The notes under the pieces were generated by a model. It saw nothing but the letters and a program-made list of their open reading frames with translations, was not told the origin of the DNA and searched no databases. From positions 124,001 through 188,000 of the forward strand of contig JAUCDD010000023.1 of NCBI GenBank assembly GCA_034675505.1: DNA of 64,000 bases, given 5' to 3'. The translations under genes and the position numbers were made by a program. Shown here one piece after another: positions 1 to 8,629 of the stretch (positions are counted from its first letter, which is position 1; the number at the start of each line of letters is the position of its first letter). Origin of the DNA: Melaminivora sp034675505. GTDB lineage: Bacteria; Pseudomonadota; Gammaproteobacteria; Burkholderiales; Burkholderiaceae_C.

Positions 1-1769
1 GCGGCGTGCTGGTCGAAGGCCCGCGCGGCACCGCCAAATCCACCGCAGCGCGCGCCCTGGCGCAGCTGCTGGCGCCGGCGCCCTTCGTCACCGTGCCCCT
101 GGGTGCGGCGCTGGAGCACGTCACCGGCACGCTGGACCTGCAGCGCGCCCTGGCCGGCCACGAGGTGCGCTTCCGGCCCGGCCTGCTGGCGCGCGCGCAT
201 GGCGGCGTGCTCTACGTGGACGAGATCAACCTGCTGCCCGACGCCCTGGTGGACGTGCTGCTGGACGCCGCCGCCAGCGGCCTGAACGTGGTCGAGCGCG
301 ATGGCATCTCGCACCAGCACGCGGCGCGCTTCGTGCTGGTGGGCACCATGAACCCCGAGGAAGGCGCGCTGCGCCCGCAGCTGCTGGACCGCCTGGGCCT
401 GGCCGTGCGGCTGGACAACGTGGTCGAGCCTGCCGCGCGCCAGGCCATCGTGCGCGCCCGCCTGGCCTTCGATGCCGACCCGGCCGCCTTCGCCGCACGG
501 CACGCCGGCGCCCAGCAGCAGCTGGCCCAGCAACTGGCGCGCGCCCGCGCGCAGGCCGCCGACGCCGCCGCCCTGCCCTGGAGCGACGCGGTGCACTGCG
601 CCGTCAGCGGCCTGTGCATCGCCGCCCAGGTGGACGGGCTGCGCGCCGACCTGGTGCTGCTGCGCGCGGCGCGGGCGTTTGCCGCCTGGCAGGGCGCCGC
701 CGAGGTGCGCCCGGACCATGTGCTGGAGGTGGCAGAGCTGGTGCTGGCCCACCGCCGCCAGGCGGGCGAGCCGGTGGCGCCGCCTTCGGCAACGCCGCCC
801 CAGGACACAGCGCAGCAGCAGCCCCCCGCACCGCCCAGCGCCGGACAGGCGCGCCCCCCGGCCGCGCCGCCAGCGGAAGCAGCCGTGCCTGCCCCTGGCA
901 CGGCGGCTGCGAACGCCAGCGACAACAGCACGCCCGACGGCAGGAGCGATGCAGACACCCCGGGAGGCGCCGACCGCCCCCATCCGCCCTCCGCCGCCGA
1001 GCCCGACTGGGGCGCCCTGGCGCCGCAGCCCGTGGGCATCGCCCCGGTCAAGCCGCTGCGCCCGCTGCACTGGGCCGGAGCAAAAAAAAGCCTGAGCCCC
1101 TCGCCCGCCCACCCCGGCCGCCACCGGGGCCGCGAGGGGCCAGCCCCAACGGGCGCCACCCTGGCCACGCATGCCGGCGCAGACAGCCCGCGGCACGCGC
1201 AGCGCCACCCCATCGACTGGCCGCGCACCCTGGCCGCACGCGCCGCCGCCCCGCAGCTGGCGCCCGACCATCTGCGCCGGCGGCCGGCGCCGCCACGCGC
1301 ACCGGCGCTGCACTGCTTCGTGCTCGACTGCTCGGGCTCCATGCTGCGCGGCGGGCAGCTGGCGCGCGCCAAGGGCGTGCTGGCAACGCTGATGGCGCAG
1401 GCCTACCGCTGGCGCGACCCGGTGGCGCTGCTGGGCTTTGGCGGCGCCGGCAGCACGCTGGTGCTGGCGCCGGGGCGCGCGCTGGCGGACGCCGGCGCCG
1501 CGCTCATGCCGCTGGCGGGCGGCGGCGGCACGCCGCTGGCGGCCGCGCTGGCCGATGCCGACGCCCTGCTGCGCCGCCACCGCCAGGGCCAGCGCTGGCT
1601 GTGGCTGCTGACCGACGGGCGCACGCGCGAGCAGCCCGCGCGGGCAGCGCACGCCGACTGGCTGTGCGTCATCGACTTCGACAGCGCACGCCCCCCGCTG
1701 GGCCGCGCCGCGGCGCTGGCCAGGGCCTGGGACGCCCGCTACGTCCGCGCGCAGGACGCGTGGGGCTGA
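1..1769 (+). CDS. AAA ATPase / VWA chelatase-type protein, 5' partial
   Basis: The open frame runs in from the left edge, so the N-terminus is missing. The visible 587 residues begin at the Walker A loop (GPRGTAKS, visible residues 5-12). Walker B follows (VLYVDEIN, about 68-75), then a sensor-1-like segment (LVGTMNP, about 111-117). A Pro/Ala-rich linker covers about 255-345. A von Willebrand factor A domain fills the C-terminus, with its MIDAS residues in order: DCSGS near 440, GGTPLA near 507 and LTDGR near 534. This is the architecture of fused BchI/BchD-type Mg-chelatase or cobaltochelatase partner proteins, which use ATP to drive metal insertion into a tetrapyrrole. The convergent neighbour is a BtuF-like protein, so a role in cobalamin metabolism is the best guess. 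The metal cannot be read from the sequence. It may instead be a MoxR/VWA-type chaperone. Confidence 0.75.
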   Translation, partial: GVLVEGPRGTAKSTAARALAQLLAPAPFVTVPLGAALEHVTGTLDLQRALAGHEVRFRPGLLARAHGGVLYVDEINLLPDALVDVLLDAAASGLNVVERDGISHQHAARFVLVGTMNPEEGALRPQLLDRLGLAVRLDNVVEPAARQAIVRARLAFDADPAAFAARHAGAQQQLAQQLARARAQAADAAALPWSDAVHCAVSGLCIAAQVDGLRADLVLLRAARAFAAWQGAAEVRPDHVLEVAELVLAHRRQAGEPVAPPSATPPQDTAQQQPPAPPSAGQARPPAAPPAEAAVPAPGTAAANASDNSTPDGRSDADTPGGADRPHPPSAAEPDWGALAPQPVGIAPVKPLRPLHWAGAKKSLSPSPAHPGRHRGREGPAPTGATLATHAGADSPRHAQRHPIDWPRTLAARAAAPQLAPDHLRRRPAPPRAPALHCFVLDCSGSMLRGGQLARAKGVLATLMAQAYRWRDPVALLGFGGAGSTLVLAPGRALADAGAALMPLAGGGGTPLAAALADADALLRRHRQGQRWLWLLTDGRTREQPARAAHADWLCVIDFDSARPPLGRAAALARAWDARYVRAQDAWG

Positions 1770-1815
1770 GCGCCGCTTGAGGCACGCACCTGCGGCTGCC
1801 GGGCGCCGCCAGGCC

Positions 1816-2667
1816 TCACGGCGGCGGCGCCAGGCTCTGCAGGCACTGCACCAGCGCGGCCGCGGCCTCGTCGATGCGCGGGCCGGCGCGCAGCACCACG
1901 TCGAACTGCCGCTCGGACAGCGTGCAAAAGCGCTGCTCGCGCACCGCGCGCAGCGCCTGCCAGCCCGGGCGCTGCGGCGGCGGCACGGTGGCATGGGCGC
2001 TGGTGGTGATCAGCACGTCCGGGTCGGCGCGCAGCGCGTACTCCGGCCCCAGGCGCGGAAAGGCGCCCAGCCGGCCCGGCACCACGTTGGCCAGGCCCAG
2101 CAGCGCCAGCGTCTCGCCGATGAAGGACTCCTCGCTCGCGGCGGCCTTGCCGCCGTGCAGCTCCAGGTACACGCGCCGCCCGCGCCAGGCCGGCGGCACG
2201 CGCCTGCGCTGCTCCTGCACGCGCGCATCCAGCCCGCGCCACAGGCGCTCGCCGGCGCCGGGGCGGCCCAGCGCCTGGGCGATGGTCTCCAGGTTGCGGC
2301 GGATGTCCTGGTGGCTCTTGGCCTCCAGCACCAGCACGCGCAGGCCCAGGGCGCGCAGCCGGTCGGCCACGCGGCTGCGCGTGCCTAGCAGCACCAGGTC
2401 GGGGCGCAGGGCGACGATGGCCTCCACGTTCGCATCCGCCATCCCGCCCACGCGCGGCAAGGCCGCCATGCTGGCCGGCCAGTCGGAGTAGCGGTCCACG
2501 CCCACCAGGCGCTCGCAGGCATCCAGGCTGCACACGGCCTCGGTCAGCGAAGGCTGCAGCGCCACGATGCGCTGCGCCGGCTGGGCCTGCGCCAGGCCGG
2601 CCACGGCCAGCAGGGCGGCGGCGGCAAGGGAGGCGGGAGGCAGCGGCATGGACAGGGCTTTCGGCAA
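1816..2667 (-). CDS. BtuF-like periplasmic metal-receptor binding protein
   Basis: A 283-residue exported protein. A hydrophobic signal segment (LAAAALLAVAGLAQAQ) precedes a helical-backbone metal-receptor fold. Typical features are IVALQPSLTEAV near the mature start, a conserved-looking DRYSDWP, and the IVALRPDLVLLG strand found in vitamin B12 and siderophore binding proteins. It would deliver a corrinoid or chelated iron to an ABC importer, but no permease or ATPase genes lie in this window. A second ATG 18 bases downstream (2649, MPLPPAS) sits closer to the signal peptide and may be the true start. It is convergent with the chelatase-type gene, which supports a cobalamin link. No cobalamin riboswitch was found upstream. 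The substrate is uncertain. Confidence 0.7.
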   Translation of the reverse strand: MPKALSMPLPPASLAAAALLAVAGLAQAQPAQRIVALQPSLTEAVCSLDACERLVGVDRYSDWPASMAALPRVGGMADANVEAIVALRPDLVLLGTRSRVADRLRALGLRVLVLEAKSHQDIRRNLETIAQALGRPGAGERLWRGLDARVQEQRRRVPPAWRGRRVYLELHGGKAAASEESFIGETLALLGLANVVPGRLGAFPRLGPEYALRADPDVLITTSAHATVPPPQRPGWQALRAVREQRFCTLSERQFDVVLRAGPRIDEAAAALVQCLQSLAPPP

Positions 2668-2721
2668 GGGAAGTGGGGTGGCGCGCGCCGCCCCCGTTCG
2701 GCAGGCAGGCAGGGCTGCCGC

Positions 2722-2752
2722 TTGCGGGGGCTTTGGCGGCCCAGACTATAAT
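2722..2752 (+). promoter_or_regulatory. Predicted promoter of rpmB-rpmG
   Basis: A perfect TATAAT lies at 2747-2752. A weak -35 candidate, TTGCGG, lies at 2722-2727, 19 bases upstream. The transcript would carry a leader of roughly 140 bases before rpmB. The -10 is an exact consensus in GC-rich surroundings, which makes it stand out. Confidence 0.5.
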
Positions 2753-2898
2753 CGCGGGCTTTTCCCAAAAAATGCCGCCGGGCGCCAGCCAGGCGGCTGA
2801 CCGCGGAAAGGCCGGGCTACCGCCACCCGTTGCAACTGGCGAGGTGAGGCTGCCCGCCATGCGAGGCGTGCAGCCGTGACAGCAATCGGAGTGTCCTC

Positions 2899-3132
2899 AT
2901 GGCACGCGTATGTGAAGTAACGGGCAAGAAGCCCATGAGCGGGAACAACGTTTCCCACGCCAACAACAAGACCCGCCGCCGCTTTCTGCCCAACCTGCAG
3001 TACCGCCGCTTCTGGGTGGAGACGGAAAACCGCTGGGTGCGCCTGCGTGTCTCCGGCGCCGCGCTGCGCCTGATCGACAAGAACGGCATCGAGTCCGTGC
3101 TCGCAGACATGCGCGCACGCGGCCAGGCCTGA
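2899..3132 (+). CDS. rpmB: 50S ribosomal protein L28
   Basis: A 77-residue protein of the usual L28 length. It starts MARVCEVTGKKPMSGNNVSH, which matches the highly conserved N-terminus of bacterial L28. The basic stretch NKTRRRFLPNLQ follows and the C-terminus is short. L28 binds 23S rRNA near the L1 stalk base. The gene is followed after 23 bases by rpmG, the standard pairing in proteobacteria, and the two share one promoter and one terminator. Confidence 0.97.
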   Translation: MARVCEVTGKKPMSGNNVSHANNKTRRRFLPNLQYRRFWVETENRWVRLRVSGAALRLIDKNGIESVLADMRARGQA

Positions 3133-3155
3133 TTTTCTAGACAAGGAGCAACACC

Positions 3156-3326
3156 ATGGCTGCAAAAGGCGGACGCGAAAAGATCAAGCTGGTATCCACA
3201 GCGGACACCGGTCACTTCTACACCACCACCAAGAACAAGAAGACCATGCCCGAGAAGATCTCGATCATGAAATTCGACCCCAAGGCGCGCAAGCACGTGG
3301 AGTACAAGGAAGCCAAGCTGAAGTGA
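3156..3326 (+). CDS. rpmG: 50S ribosomal protein L33
   Basis: A 56-residue basic protein starting MAAKGGREKIKLVST and ending KHVEYKEAKLK, the typical form of proteobacterial L33. The variant lacks the Cys pairs of zinc-binding L33, so it is the zinc-free type. An AAGGAG ribosome-binding site lies 8-10 bases before the ATG. It is the second gene of the rpmB-rpmG operon and is followed by a strong terminator. Confidence 0.96.
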   Translation: MAAKGGREKIKLVSTADTGHFYTTTKNKKTMPEKISIMKFDPKARKHVEYKEAKLK

Positions 3327-3351
3327 TTCGGCTGGGTTGATTTGATCCAAT

Positions 3352-3387
3352 AAAAAACCGCCCGGTTTGCACCGGGCGGTTTTTTTA
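3352..3387 (+). terminator. Rho-independent terminator after rpmG
   Basis: A perfect 9-bp stem (CCGCCCGGT / ACCGGGCGG) with a TTGC loop spans 3358-3379. It is followed by eight T residues and preceded by a run of A residues. It could also serve the convergent pilin gene on the minus strand. Confidence 0.93.
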
Positions 3388-3426
3388 TTTCTTCTTCCTG
3401 CTGGGCGCCCTGCGGCGCCCACGGGA

Positions 3427-4101
3427 TCAGGTCAGGTCGCGGCAGACGGTGTAGGTCTGGTCTTCGCTGTAGGTGGCTGCAGCAGCGGCGGGCAGTACGT
3501 TGTTGGCGCCCAGCGTCGCACGGAAACTGCCGTTGTCGGGACGGCCGTCGTCCAGTTGGTTGTCCAGTGCGGCAGCGGCCTTGCCGGGCACGTTGCCCAT
3601 GCAGACCGCCAGCTTGGCTGCGGGCCTGCCTTGCACAGCAGTGTTGACGACGCTGGTGCGGCCGCCCCACGGGTTGGTGGGCAGCGCATTCACGCCAACG
3701 TCGGCCGGGTTTCCAGTCACAAAGCCGGCGGCGCGCAAGTGGCGGAAGAAGTAGCCTGTTTCACCCGCGCCGTTGAACGTGTTGGCGGCAGTGGCATCGA
3801 CCACGCCATTGTTGTTCCCGGCGAGCATCCCGGCCCAGCTCCCACCGCGTCCGGTCAGGGCGGCGACGGGGCCGTCATCGCCGGGCATCTTGCGATAACG
3901 GTCCAGATAGCTGTTGAACGCCGCCGTGATGCCGTTCATGTCGCTGGCGGCACTCTTCACCCGCCCGTTCTCGATCAGCTCCTGCCCCTTGAGCACACCG
4001 CCCAGCAGTAGGCCGATGATGACCAAGACGATGGCGATTTCCACCAGGGTGAAGCCGGCCTGGGCGCTGCGGCGCAGGGGGCGTTGGTTCCAGGATTTCA
4101 T
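3427..4101 (-). CDS. Type IV pilin-like protein, candidate major pilin
   Basis: A 224-residue prepilin. A basic leader (MKSWNQRPLRRSAQAG) ends in the Gly of a class-III cleavage site. It is followed by FTLVEIAIVLVIIGLLLGG with Glu at +5, the hallmark of type IV pilins and pseudopilins. The C-terminal half is a Gly/Ala/Asn-rich globular domain with a Cys pair (AVCMGN and TVCRDLT) that could form the pilin disulfide loop. It lies 99 bases downstream of the sensor kinase at the end of the pilus cluster and may have its own promoter. It is the only pilin here with a fully canonical short leader, so it is the best candidate for the fibre subunit. No prepilin peptidase gene is in the window. Confidence 0.8.
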   Translation of the reverse strand: MKSWNQRPLRRSAQAGFTLVEIAIVLVIIGLLLGGVLKGQELIENGRVKSAASDMNGITAAFNSYLDRYRKMPGDDGPVAALTGRGGSWAGMLAGNNNGVVDATAANTFNGAGETGYFFRHLRAAGFVTGNPADVGVNALPTNPWGGRTSVVNTAVQGRPAAKLAVCMGNVPGKAAAALDNQLDDGRPDNGSFRATLGANNVLPAAAAATYSEDQTYTVCRDLT

Positions 4102-4200
4102 GAGATGGCTCCTCCAAAAGAGCGGTTGACAAAAACACCAGGAAGCACGGTTCGGCCTCCTTTGTAACGTATTGTGCCGGGCTGCAAAAATGCCGGGAAG

Positions 4201-5286
4201 TCAAAAATCCTGACACTGCGCGGGCGCCACCGGCACGTGCAGCACGAAGGCCACGCCTTCGCCGTTCTCCAGCGCCTGCAGGTCGCCGCCGGCCTCGCGC
4301 AGGCTGCGCCGTGCCTGGTACAGGCCCATGCCCGAGCCGCGCGGGTTTTGCAGCGGCTCGAAAGCCCGCCTCGGCCAGGGCGTGGCCAGGCGCGGGGTCT
4401 GCAGCCGCGCGGCCCAGCGCGTGCCCTCCTCCACCCCGCATTCGCAGCGCAGCGCAGCGCCGGTGTGGCGCGCCGATGCATCGCGGGCGATGTTGGACAG
4501 GATGTTGTCCAGCGCCCGCTCCAGCGCCTGCGCCTGCGCTGGCGCCAGCTGCGGCGCGGGCGCGGCATCCGCGGCGCCTTCGCCCTGCAGCTGCAGGGTC
4601 AGGCCGGCCAGCTCGGCGGCGTTGCGCAGCAGGCGCAGCGGGTCGGCCTCGGTGCCGGCGCGATCCGTGCCCGCCGTGGCGTCCAGGAGCCGCTGCGCCC
4701 GCGCCTGCAGCAGCGGCGCCTGGCGCTGCAGGCGCTGCGCCAGGCGCTCCAGCTGCTCAGGCGTGGCAGCGCCAAATTCATCCGCCAGCAGCCCCACCCA
4801 CTGCGCCAGGTTGCGCATGTCGTGCTGCCAGTACAGCTGCACCTGCGCGCGCTGCGCCAACGCCACGGCCACGGCCTGGGTGCGTTCGCGCATGCGCGCC
4901 AGCCAGGTCTGGGCAAACACGTCCAGCACTGCCAGCGCCAGCGCGCGGGCCTCGTTGGTGCGGCCCACGTCGGCCCAGCGCAGTTCGATCTCGCAGTCCG
5001 GGCCGGCCGCCAGCCGCTGGGTGGGCCAGTGCGCAGCCTGCAGCGCGCCATGCTGCCCGCGCACAGCATCGCCGAACCACTCGCCCTGCCAGGCGATGCC
5101 GGCAATGCCGGCGCGCTCCAGCGTCGGCCAGGCCTGCTGCGGCCAGCGCAGCGGGTGCATGTCGGCGGGCACCACCAGCAGCTCGGCGATACAGCGGCGC
5201 ATACGCCGCCCGCGCACCCAGACGGCCCAGGCAGCCAGCAGCATGGCCAGGCCCAGGGCCACCAGCATCCAGGGCAGCTCGCTCAT
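4201..5286 (-). CDS. Membrane-anchored sensor histidine kinase of the pilus cluster
   Basis: 361 residues. One N-terminal membrane segment (WMLVALGLAMLLAAWAVWV) is followed by a variable input region. The phosphoacceptor box is YWQHDMRNLAQW with its His. A HATPase domain follows, with the N-box ALDNILSNIARDAS and the G-box GSGMGLYQARRS. The ATG overlaps the stop of the upstream response regulator (ATGA), so the two are translationally coupled. The pair sits between the pilus assembly genes and the pilin gene and presumably tunes pilus gene expression. The signal is unknown. PilS-like function is an inference: the partner regulator lacks a sigma-54 domain, so this is not a classical PilS/PilR pair. 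Confidence 0.8.
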   Translation of the reverse strand: MSELPWMLVALGLAMLLAAWAVWVRGRRMRRCIAELLVVPADMHPLRWPQQAWPTLERAGIAGIAWQGEWFGDAVRGQHGALQAAHWPTQRLAAGPDCEIELRWADVGRTNEARALALAVLDVFAQTWLARMRERTQAVAVALAQRAQVQLYWQHDMRNLAQWVGLLADEFGAATPEQLERLAQRLQRQAPLLQARAQRLLDATAGTDRAGTEADPLRLLRNAAELAGLTLQLQGEGAADAAPAPQLAPAQAQALERALDNILSNIARDASARHTGAALRCECGVEEGTRWAARLQTPRLATPWPRRAFEPLQNPRGSGMGLYQARRSLREAGGDLQALENGEGVAFVLHVPVAPAQCQDF

Positions 5287-5960
5287 GCCGTGTCTGCGTC
5301 GGCGCCGGGGGCCGGCGGCTGGCGCTGGATGCCGAATTTCTTCATGTGGTAGTACAGCTGCTCGCGCTCCAGCCCCAGGCTGCGCGCCGCGGCGGCGACG
5401 TTGAAGCCGGTGGCGGCCAGCACCCGCCGGATCACCTGCTCGGCGGCGTGGTCGCTGGCTTCGCGCACTCCGTCCGCCACCTCGGTGGACACCGACACGC
5501 GCATGCGTCCCTGCGCGAGCAGCTCGTGCTGGCGCCGCGCGAACCAGGCGGCGCGGGCCAGCGCCGGGCGCAGCGCCGCCAGCGATACCGGCTTGGCGAG
5601 GAAGTCGAAGGCGCCGGCGTGTACGGCCTGTTGCGCGACGGCGTCCTCGCTCTGGCCGGTCAGCACCACGGCATGCAGCAGCGGCCAGCGCGCCAGCAGC
5701 TGGGCCAGCAGCAGCAGCCCCTCGTCGGGCCGGGCCGGGCGAGGCGGCAGGCCCATGTCGAGCAGCGCCACGCAGGGCTGGGCGGCAGGCAGCTCGCGCT
5801 CCAGCAGCGCCAGCGCGCCCGCGCGGTCGTGCGCAGCGAGCACACGCCAGCCATCGTCGGCCAGCGCATCGGCCAGCCATTGCGACAGCAAGGCGTCGTC
5901 CTCGACCCACAGCAGCGCCATGGCACCGGGCTGCGCGGGCGCGGCGGCGGGCTCAGTCAT
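5283..5960 (-). CDS. Response regulator with Fis-type DNA-binding domain
   Basis: 225 residues. The receiver domain has the acidic pair in LLWVEDDALLS, the phosphoacceptor Asp in VALLDMGLPP and the conserved Lys in FDFLAKPVS. The C-terminus (NVAAAARSLGLEREQLYYHM) is a Fis-type helix-turn-helix of the kind found in PrrA/ActR and NtrC-family regulators, but there is no AAA+ domain in between. The second Met at residue 14 (MALLWVEDD) fits the receiver boundary better, but no strong ribosome site separates the two. Its 3' end overlaps the kinase start. Its 5' end overlaps the 3' end of the small membrane protein gene, which places the system inside the pilus operon. Confidence 0.85.
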   Translation of the reverse strand: MTEPAAAPAQPGAMALLWVEDDALLSQWLADALADDGWRVLAAHDRAGALALLERELPAAQPCVALLDMGLPPRPARPDEGLLLLAQLLARWPLLHAVVLTGQSEDAVAQQAVHAGAFDFLAKPVSLAALRPALARAAWFARRQHELLAQGRMRVSVSTEVADGVREASDHAAEQVIRRVLAATGFNVAAAARSLGLEREQLYYHMKKFGIQRQPPAPGADADTA

Positions 5961-6225
5961 GCTCGGTGCCCAGCAGGGCCGACAGGAGCGGGCCTATCGC
6001 CACGGCAAAGCCCACGAACAGCAGCACGAAGCCCCCCACCACGCGCAGCAGCAGCCACTCACCCGCCGTGCTGGCCGGCACGGCCAGGCAGGCATAGCCC
6101 GCCAGCAGCAGCAGCACGCCCAGCGCCTGCTGCCAGCGCCTGCGCAGGCGGCGCTGGCGCAGGGCGTGGCGCACGCTGAAACGCTGCCACTCGGAGTCGT
6201 GTGGTTCGTCGGGTTTCAATCGCAT
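5953..6225 (-). CDS. Small two-helix membrane protein in the pilus operon
   Basis: A 90-residue protein from the ATG at 6225 (MRLKPDEPHD); an upstream in-frame start at 6243 is possible. It has an Arg-rich segment (RQRRLRRRWQQ) followed by two hydrophobic helices (ALGVLLLLAGYACLAV and LLLRVVGGFVLLFVGFAVAI). I do not recognise the family. The gene overlaps the prepilin-like gene upstream by 10 bases and the response regulator downstream by 8, so it is a true member of the operon. It may be an inner-membrane accessory of the pilus or a partner of the sensor kinase. Confidence 0.6.
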   Translation of the reverse strand: MRLKPDEPHDSEWQRFSVRHALRQRRLRRRWQQALGVLLLLAGYACLAVPASTAGEWLLLRVVGGFVLLFVGFAVAIGPLLSALLGTEHD

Positions 6226-7523
6226 ACCTCGGACGCAGCGCACAGCCGCAGGTGGCTGGCGAACAGCCGGGCGCCGCCCGTGGCCGTCAGCACGATTTCA
6301 TCGAAGGCGGCGGCGGGCGCGGCGGCAACGTCCGGCCACACCACCAGCGCCGCCGGCCCGGCGGGCCGGCTCGGCAGCGCCAGGCTGCCGCCAGCCACGG
6401 CCGCGCCCTGGTAGCGCAGGGTGACCCCGGCCTGCACGGCGGGGCCGGGGCTCCACACGGCCAGGGCCAGCTTTTGCGGCCACCCGGCGGCGCCGGGCTG
6501 GAGCAGGCGGATGGACAAGGACTGCCCCGGCGCGAGCATCGAAGTGGCGTCGCTGTTGCAGGCGCCTGCGCACACGCCGATGGCCCGGCCCGAGATGTCG
6601 CCATTGCGCGCCAGATGGCCGCCACCGGCTTGCAGGGCCACGTCGCCGTGGCGCGCGCCGCTGGCGAAGGCGAGGCTGGCGGTGCCGCTGTCGCGCCCGC
6701 TGAACTGCAGCGGGCCGGGCCGGGCCAGCCGGCGGTCATCCAGGCGCAGCAGGCCGAAGCCGGCATCAACGTCGCCCAGGGCGCGCGACTGCAGCAGGTC
6801 ATCGAAATGCGCGGTCGCGGTGTCGGCGCTCAGGTCTGCGACCTGCTCATCGCGCTGCACGAAGGCCGGCGGCGCAGGCTGGGTGTTGGTGGCTTCATCA
6901 CCGCCGGCGGGCGGCGGGCTGCGGCGCGCGCCGCCCGGCAGCCAGGCGCCGCGCCCGCTGGCGCCATGGCTGATGAGCACCCAGGCCTGGTCGGGCTGGA
7001 TGCTGCCCCGGTCCTTGACGGCCAGGCCGGCGGTGCTGGCGCGTTCCAGCGCGCCGCCCCGCACCACGCCGTTGGCGCCGTCGCTCACGCGGTAGGTCAG
7101 CTTGCGGCCCCAGGCATCGAATGCATCGCCGGCGTCCAGGCCCAGGGACTTCCAGGGCAGCGTGCCTTGCGGAGCGCCGCAGCGGTAGGGGCTGGGCGGC
7201 GCCAGGGGCGGCAGCGCCACGCCGGTGTCCAGGGCGCCGTCCGCCGGGCACGGCAGGCGCTTGTGCAACAGCGCGAAACGCTGCAGGGCCTGCGCTGCGC
7301 GGTCCATGCGCTCACGGGTCTGCAGCGTGCGGTCGGCGCCGTCGCCGGCGTTGCGGGCGTGTTGCAGCACCAGAGCCGAGGTAGCCAGCACCAGGAGTGC
7401 AACCACCAGGCCGAACAGGATGCTGCCCGGCTGCCGGCGCCGCGCCGGGATGCGCAGGCGCAGGCGCGCGGGGCGGGCGATGGCGTTGGACGGGGCCGGC
7501 ATGGGACGGGGCCGGGCTCGCAT
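6216..7523 (-). CDS. Prepilin-like minor pilin without Glu5, possible tip protein
   Basis: 435 residues. A basic leader ends in RRRQPG, followed by the hydrophobic helix SILFGLVVALLVLATSALVL. This has the shape of a class-III prepilin, but position +5 is Gly instead of the usual Glu. GspK and some PilX-type initiators also lack Glu5 and are placed at the pilus tip. The globular part contains RLPCPADGALDTG, LPWKSLGLDAG and a DAWG motif, all shared with the upstream neighbour at 7523-8614, so the two are paralogues. The start overlaps the neighbour's stop by one base (TGATG). A role in pilus initiation is inferred from position and sequence only. Confidence 0.7.
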   Translation of the reverse strand: MRARPRPMPAPSNAIARPARLRLRIPARRRQPGSILFGLVVALLVLATSALVLQHARNAGDGADRTLQTRERMDRAAQALQRFALLHKRLPCPADGALDTGVALPPLAPPSPYRCGAPQGTLPWKSLGLDAGDAFDAWGRKLTYRVSDGANGVVRGGALERASTAGLAVKDRGSIQPDQAWVLISHGASGRGAWLPGGARRSPPPAGGDEATNTQPAPPAFVQRDEQVADLSADTATAHFDDLLQSRALGDVDAGFGLLRLDDRRLARPGPLQFSGRDSGTASLAFASGARHGDVALQAGGGHLARNGDISGRAIGVCAGACNSDATSMLAPGQSLSIRLLQPGAAGWPQKLALAVWSPGPAVQAGVTLRYQGAAVAGGSLALPSRPAGPAALVVWPDVAAAPAAAFDEIVLTATGGARLFASHLRLCAASEVCD

Positions 7524-8614
7524 CAGCGTGGGCGCGGCCCCAGGCCGGCCGCCGTGGCCACGGCCAGCACGCTGGGGCGCAGCACGATGTCGTCGAAGTG
7601 GTTGGACGGGCTTTCGTCGTAGTCCGCATCGACGTAGAAGGTGTTGTCCACGGCGGGATCAGGGTCGGGTGCAGGGCCGGTCCAGCGCATGGCCTGGCCG
7701 TTGGCGTTGACCAGCTCGCGCGGGCCCGGGCCGGGGCCGGCGGCCGAGCTGACCAGGGTGCCGGCGACGTTGTAGGCGCCGTAGCGGTTGCCGCCGTGGC
7801 TGATCAGCACGTAGGCGGCGCCGTTGCCGTCGCTGCGGCGCGCGGCCTCGTTGGCGCCGGGCGGGGCAGTGGGGAGGGTCAGGGGGCACGGCAGGCCGGT
7901 GCAGATGCCGAAGCCGCGCATCTGGCGCCAGGCGGGGTCGCCCGGGCCGGCGCCGGGACTGATGGCCAGGAAGGCCAGGGGCGCACTGCCGGCGGCGCAG
8001 CTGGAGCCGGCCCCCAGCGGGCTGCTGCCCGCCGGATCGCACAGGGACATGTCCATCCCCGCATTGCGCGTCAGCGAGGTGGTGATGCTGCTCTGCGATC
8101 CGTTGAAGGCCCTGGCCCACACGCGATAGCTGATGAGGTTGCCCCATGCGTCCGTGGCCATGCCGCCGTCCACCCCCAGGCTGCGCCAGGGGACGACGCC
8201 GTTTTGCAAGGCCAGGTTGGCGCAGGCGTCGCCGGGCGCGGGGCGCTGCTCCAGGCCCGATTGCGCATTGCCCGTGCCCAGCGCGCCATTGGCCGGGCAC
8301 GGCAGGCGCCGGTTGACCAGGACGAAGCGCGCCAGCGCCTGCTCCAGCGCCTGCATTTTCTCGCGCGTGTCCTTGCGCCGCTGCTGCTCCAGCATGGCCA
8401 GCGAGGGCGGCAGGAACAGGGCGACCAGCAGGCCGACCACGAGCAGCACCAGCGCCAGCTCGACCAGCGTGAAGCCTGCGGGCCTGCCCCGCAGGCTTGC
8501 CCGGCGCAGCCCCGGGCGGACGGGCTGCAGCGCCCGCTGGCCATGGGGGCGGTGCAGGCCGCCCCTGGCATGCACGCGCAGTGCGCGCTGCAGGCTTATC
8601 GCTATATTTTTCAT
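7523..8614 (-). CDS. Large prepilin-like protein (MSHA-type minor pilin)
   Basis: 363 residues. An unusually long basic leader of about 46 residues ends with GRPAG. It is followed by FTLVELALVLLVVGLLVALF with Glu at +5, a canonical prepilin helix. The soluble domain has RLPCPANGALGTG, VPWRSLGVDGG and TDAWGNLISYRV, motifs shared with the downstream paralogue. It may be a minor pilin. The long leader may mean that translation really starts further inside, for example at an internal GTG. The start codon falls within an AT-rich patch (ATATAGC) that resembles the dispersed repeat found elsewhere in the window. It is 15 bases from the preceding MshK-like gene. Confidence 0.75.
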   Translation of the reverse strand: MKNIAISLQRALRVHARGGLHRPHGQRALQPVRPGLRRASLRGRPAGFTLVELALVLLVVGLLVALFLPPSLAMLEQQRRKDTREKMQALEQALARFVLVNRRLPCPANGALGTGNAQSGLEQRPAPGDACANLALQNGVVPWRSLGVDGGMATDAWGNLISYRVWARAFNGSQSSITTSLTRNAGMDMSLCDPAGSSPLGAGSSCAAGSAPLAFLAISPGAGPGDPAWRQMRGFGICTGLPCPLTLPTAPPGANEAARRSDGNGAAYVLISHGGNRYGAYNVAGTLVSSAAGPGPGPRELVNANGQAMRWTGPAPDPDPAVDNTFYVDADYDESPSNHFDDIVLRPSVLAVATAAGLGPRPR

Positions 8615-8629
8615 AGCTATATCCCGTGA

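Noticed and set aside
212..1372. Long minus-strand open frame opposite the chelatase gene
   Set aside because: It is a shadow of a GC-rich coding strand, with Arg/Ala/Ser-rich nonsense and no motif.
2668..2898. Cobalamin riboswitch near the BtuF-like gene
   Set aside because: No B12-box or conserved core was found on either strand; only the rpmB promoter is visible there.
4120..4200. Possible sigma-54 promoter before the pilin gene
   Set aside because: On the minus strand GGCACAATACGTTAC has a GG element, but the GC element is missing and is off by one base, so it does not meet the -24/-12 rule.
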